From positions 1,560,501 through 1,624,500 of the forward strand of contig NC_062259.1 in NCBI RefSeq assembly GCF_905475465.1: a stretch of DNA of 64,000 bases. Direction: 5' to 3'. The notes under the pieces are model-generated. The model was not told the origin of the DNA. It did no database searches and saw only the letters and a program-made list of their open reading frames with translations. Below, one piece after another: positions 61,300 to 64,000 of the stretch. The DNA comes from Pieris napi. Lineage: Eukaryota > Arthropoda > Insecta > Lepidoptera > Pieridae. The translations under genes and the position numbers were made by a program. Numbering within the stretch: the stretch's first letter is position 1; each line of letters starts with the position of its first letter.

Positions 61300-62990
61300 T
61301 TTTTGTTAGAAATTTGATGTCTTCTATGAAACTGTAGTACACTGCTCTACTGTTAATAGTTTCCTTTTCATATAGTAGTCTTTATTGGTCTTCACACACT
61401 ATCGTAATTTATAGACTATGTTCATCAGGGATTTAGGATTTTAATGGTGAAAGAAATTTGGAAATTTGTCCAGTTATAGAGTCAATTACTAGCTTTTCCT
61501 GCATTACTTCGGTAGCACTATGTTCTTCTTAAATGTAATTAAATGCAAGACTTTTTTGTAGATATTGATGTCTTCTATGAAACTGTAGTACACTGCTCTA
61601 CTGTTAATAGTTTCCTTTTCATATAGTAGTCTTTATTGGTCTTCACACACTATCGTAATTTATAGACTATGTTCATCAGGGATTTAGGATTTTAATGGTG
61701 AAAGAAATTTGGAAATTTGTCCAGTTATAGAGTCAATTACTAGCTTTTCCTGCATTACTTCGGTAGCACTATGTTCTTCTTAAATGTAATTAAATGCAAG
61801 ACTTTTTTGTAGATATTGATGTCTTCTATGAAACTGTTGTACACTGCTCTACTGTTAATAGTTTCCTTTTCATATAGTAGTCTTTATTGGTCTTCACACA
61901 CTATCGTAATTTATAGACTATGTTCATCAGGGATTTAGGATTTTAATGGTGAAAGAAATTTGGAAATTTGTCCAGTTATAGAGTCAATTACTAGCTTTTC
62001 CTGCATTACTTCGGTAGCACTATGTTCTTCTTAAATGTAATTAAATGCAAGACTTTTTTGTAGATATTGATGTCTTCTATGAAACTGTAGTACACTGCTC
62101 TACTGTTAATAGTTTCCTTTTCATATAGTAGTCTTTATTGGTCTTCACACACTATCGTAATTTATAGACTATGTTCATCAGGGATTTAGGATTTTAATGG
62201 TGAAAGAAATTTGGAAATTTGTCCAGTTATAGAGTCAATTACTAGCTTTTCCTGCATTACTTCGGTAGCACTATGTTCTTCTTAAATGTAATTAAATGCA
62301 AGACTTTTTTGTAGATATTGATGTCTTCTATGAAACTGTAGTACACTGCTCTACTGTTAATAGTTTCCTTTTCATATAGTAGTCTTTATTGGTCTTCACA
62401 CACTATCGTAATTTATAGACTATGTTCATCAGGGATTTAGGATTTTAATGGTGAAAGAAATTTGGAAATTTGTCCAGTTATAGAGTCAATTACTAGCTTT
62501 TCCTGCATTACTTCGGTAGCACTATGTTATTCTTAAATGTAATTAAATGCAAGACTTTTTTGTAGATATTGATGTCTTCTATGAAACTGTTGTACACTGC
62601 TCTACTGTTAATAGTTTCCTTTTCATATAGTAGTCTTTATTGGTCTTCACACACTATCGTAATTTATAGACTATGTTCATCAGGGATTTAGGATTTTATT
62701 GGTGAAAGAAATTTGGAAATTTGTCCAGTTATAGAGTCAATTACTAGCTTTTCCTGCATTACTTCGGTAGCACTATGTTCTTCTTAAATGTAATTAAATG
62801 CAAGACTTTTTTGTAGATATTGATGTCTTCTATGAAACTGTTGTACACTGCTCTACTGTTAATAGTTTCTGCAGCATATAGTAGTCTTTATTGGTCTTTA
62901 CACCTTAACACTATCGTAATTTATGGCTTATGTTTATCAGGGATAGTTCTAATGTTTAAAGATTATCAAATCCTATAGTTTTGGAGTCTA
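61300..62990 (+). repeat. Satellite array, 251-bp unit, nearly seven copies
   Basis: GATGTCTTCTATGAAACTGT starts at 61316, 61567, 61818, 62069, 62320, 62571 and 62822, exactly 251 bases apart each time. Units differ by only a few substitutions (for example GTAGTACAC versus GTTGTACAC). The last unit is cut and much more diverged (CTGCAGCATATAGT, CACCTTAACACTATCG), like the dispersed family H copies at 23930, 27340 and 52735. No coding content. Confidence 0.96.
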
Positions 62991-63214
62991 TTCAATCTAA
63001 TAGATTCAAAGATTTTAATTTTTTCAAGATCGTTTAATGCGGAAACCACATAGCATAGTTGTAACTTTTGTCAAATTTAATATGTTTTTAGACATTTTCT
63101 TGTCTTTCCTTCGTCACTGTATACATTACGAATTGTTTAACCTCCTCATTGACTATAGTTTTACATAATATACGGGCACTACTGACTGTTATGTAGATAA
63201 AGAAATACACGGTT

Positions 63215-63345
63215 ATAGCGAGAACATCGTAATACCTCAATACGTACGAAGGAAGACATCGTGAAGAAACCTTAGACCCTTAGAAGGCTGATCACCTACT
63301 TGCCTATTAAAACAGATACATAGGCCCCAGACCTAAAAGGTTTTT
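63215..63345 (+). mobile_element. SINE family S1 fragment
   Basis: AACATCGTAATACCTCAATA, GAAGACATCGTGAAGAAACC, TTAGACCCTTAGAAGGCTGA and GATACATAGGCCCCAGACCT. Same subfamily as 30262-30370. Confidence 0.78.
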
Positions 63346-63569
63346 ATATAATAGGACTAAATTTTGTATATTTTCTCTTATTTTGCACACAAAACGGTTT
63401 AGTATCTAGATATTATGTAAGTAATGTTAACATAAAGGTTAATAAAGCATTGATTTATAAACTCGGCTACGCAACCGTGGCCCTTGAATGATATACCTAA
63501 ACCTTCCTCATGAATCGTTCTATTAATTGGTGAAAACCGTAATATAACGCGTCCAGTAGTTTTTGATCT

Positions 63570-63790
63570 TGTAGGCATTATCAAGCTCCTATTTCTCTAG
63601 AACTCGTTTCGAAACGTTTTCGTTCTACTGTTTTTTCTACCAAGATTCTTTTTATTTTCGAGTTCAAATATATTTTATTATACGCAAAAATAACGTGTCT
63701 CTTTAATTGTGAAATAATTTTTGAAATCGCTTCAGTAGATTACCCTTTACAACCTCACAAACAATACCTATTTTATTAGTCGCGGCGCTA
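63570..63790 (+). repeat. Dispersed repeat family C
   Basis: GTAGGCATTATCAAGCTCCT, ATTTCTCTAGAACTCG, ACGTTTTCGTTCTACTGTTT and TTCAGTAGATTACCC. A short internal deletion removes the GGCAGCGTTCG block. Confidence 0.7.
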
Positions 63791-63794
63791 GGTT

Positions 63795-63955
63795 TTAGCT
63801 CAGACATTTCAGTTGATATCTCAAAAACTATCAACTTGATTACAAATTCCTTTGACCTGGACCTGGTCACTGAAATTACGCGTCATTTAACACCTGGATC
63901 ATCTAGAACAGTCCACGAATGGATATATAAACAATAAACATACAAAACACTTATA
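63795..63955 (+). repeat. Dispersed repeat family F
   Basis: CTCAGACATTTCAGTTGATA, TCTCAAAAACTATCAACTTG, ATTACAAATTCCTTTGACCT and AACACCTGGATCATCTAGAA. Confidence 0.75.
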
Positions 63956-64000
63956 TGTTGTAGTTATTAATTTCAATGTTCATAGACAGGTCCACGAATA

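Noticed and set aside
61316..62990. CRISPR-like regular repeat
   Set aside because: Units are contiguous 251-bp tandem copies without spacers, in a eukaryotic genome. It is a satellite.

Overview
The window is nuclear DNA from an insect, almost certainly a moth or butterfly (Lepidoptera). It carries most of the paired segment-polarity homeobox genes invected (inv) and engrailed (en), set in AT-rich non-coding DNA full of lepidopteran-type SINEs, LINE fragments, MITEs and tandem repeats. No species can be named from the sequence. There are no bacterial genes, CRISPR arrays or convincing functional tRNA or rRNA genes.

Host genes. inv runs left to right. Its first coding exon lies left of the window. 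Visible here are a 6-base microexon (1682-1687) encoding the Arg-Ser dipeptide that marks invected, an exon with EH3 and the homeodomain start (4073-4173), the last exon with the rest of the homeodomain and the C-terminus (4663-4920), and a 3' UTR that probably ends just after a polyadenylation signal at 6806. en runs right to left and is complete: exon 1 (53993-53582), a 14.7 kb intron, exon 2 (38845-38754), a 417-base intron and exon 3 (38336-38106). Together they give a short protein of 244 residues with EH1, EH2, EH3, homeodomain and EH5. The two genes converge tail to tail, with 33 kb between their stop codons. Both homeodomains are split at the same place (after Leu-Lys, before His-Glu-Phe). 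The last exons are almost identical even at silent sites over about 60 bases, which suggests gene conversion.

Mobile DNA. The interval between the genes holds a full-length, apparently intact non-LTR retrotransposon of the R1 clade (12296-18752). It has a 5' UTR, ORF1 with three CCHC knuckles, ORF2 with APE endonuclease, reverse transcriptase and a CCHC tail, a 3' UTR and poly(A), and it is bounded by a 13-bp target-site duplication. It sits inside an older dispersed repeat. Around it are about 18 copies of a tRNA-derived SINE with the core GTGCACCAATGGAC, two or three other SINE families, 5'-truncated LINE remnants, three MITE types with clear inverted repeats, a Helitron-like 3' end, and several families of about 180-250 bp repeats in short tandem runs.

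Right end. Upstream of en (54.0-55.7 kb) are CGCCAT (Pho/YY1-like) motifs, three paired ACCGCA motifs, and a threefold tandem repeat carrying a palindrome with Pbx/Exd-like half sites. These are candidate control sequences. From 56 kb on the DNA is repeat-dominated and includes a young 251-bp satellite of nearly seven units (61316-62990).

Lengths, splice sites, motifs, duplications and inverted repeats were read by eye. Family names come from recognition of motifs, not from a database search. Boundaries of diverged repeats are approximate.
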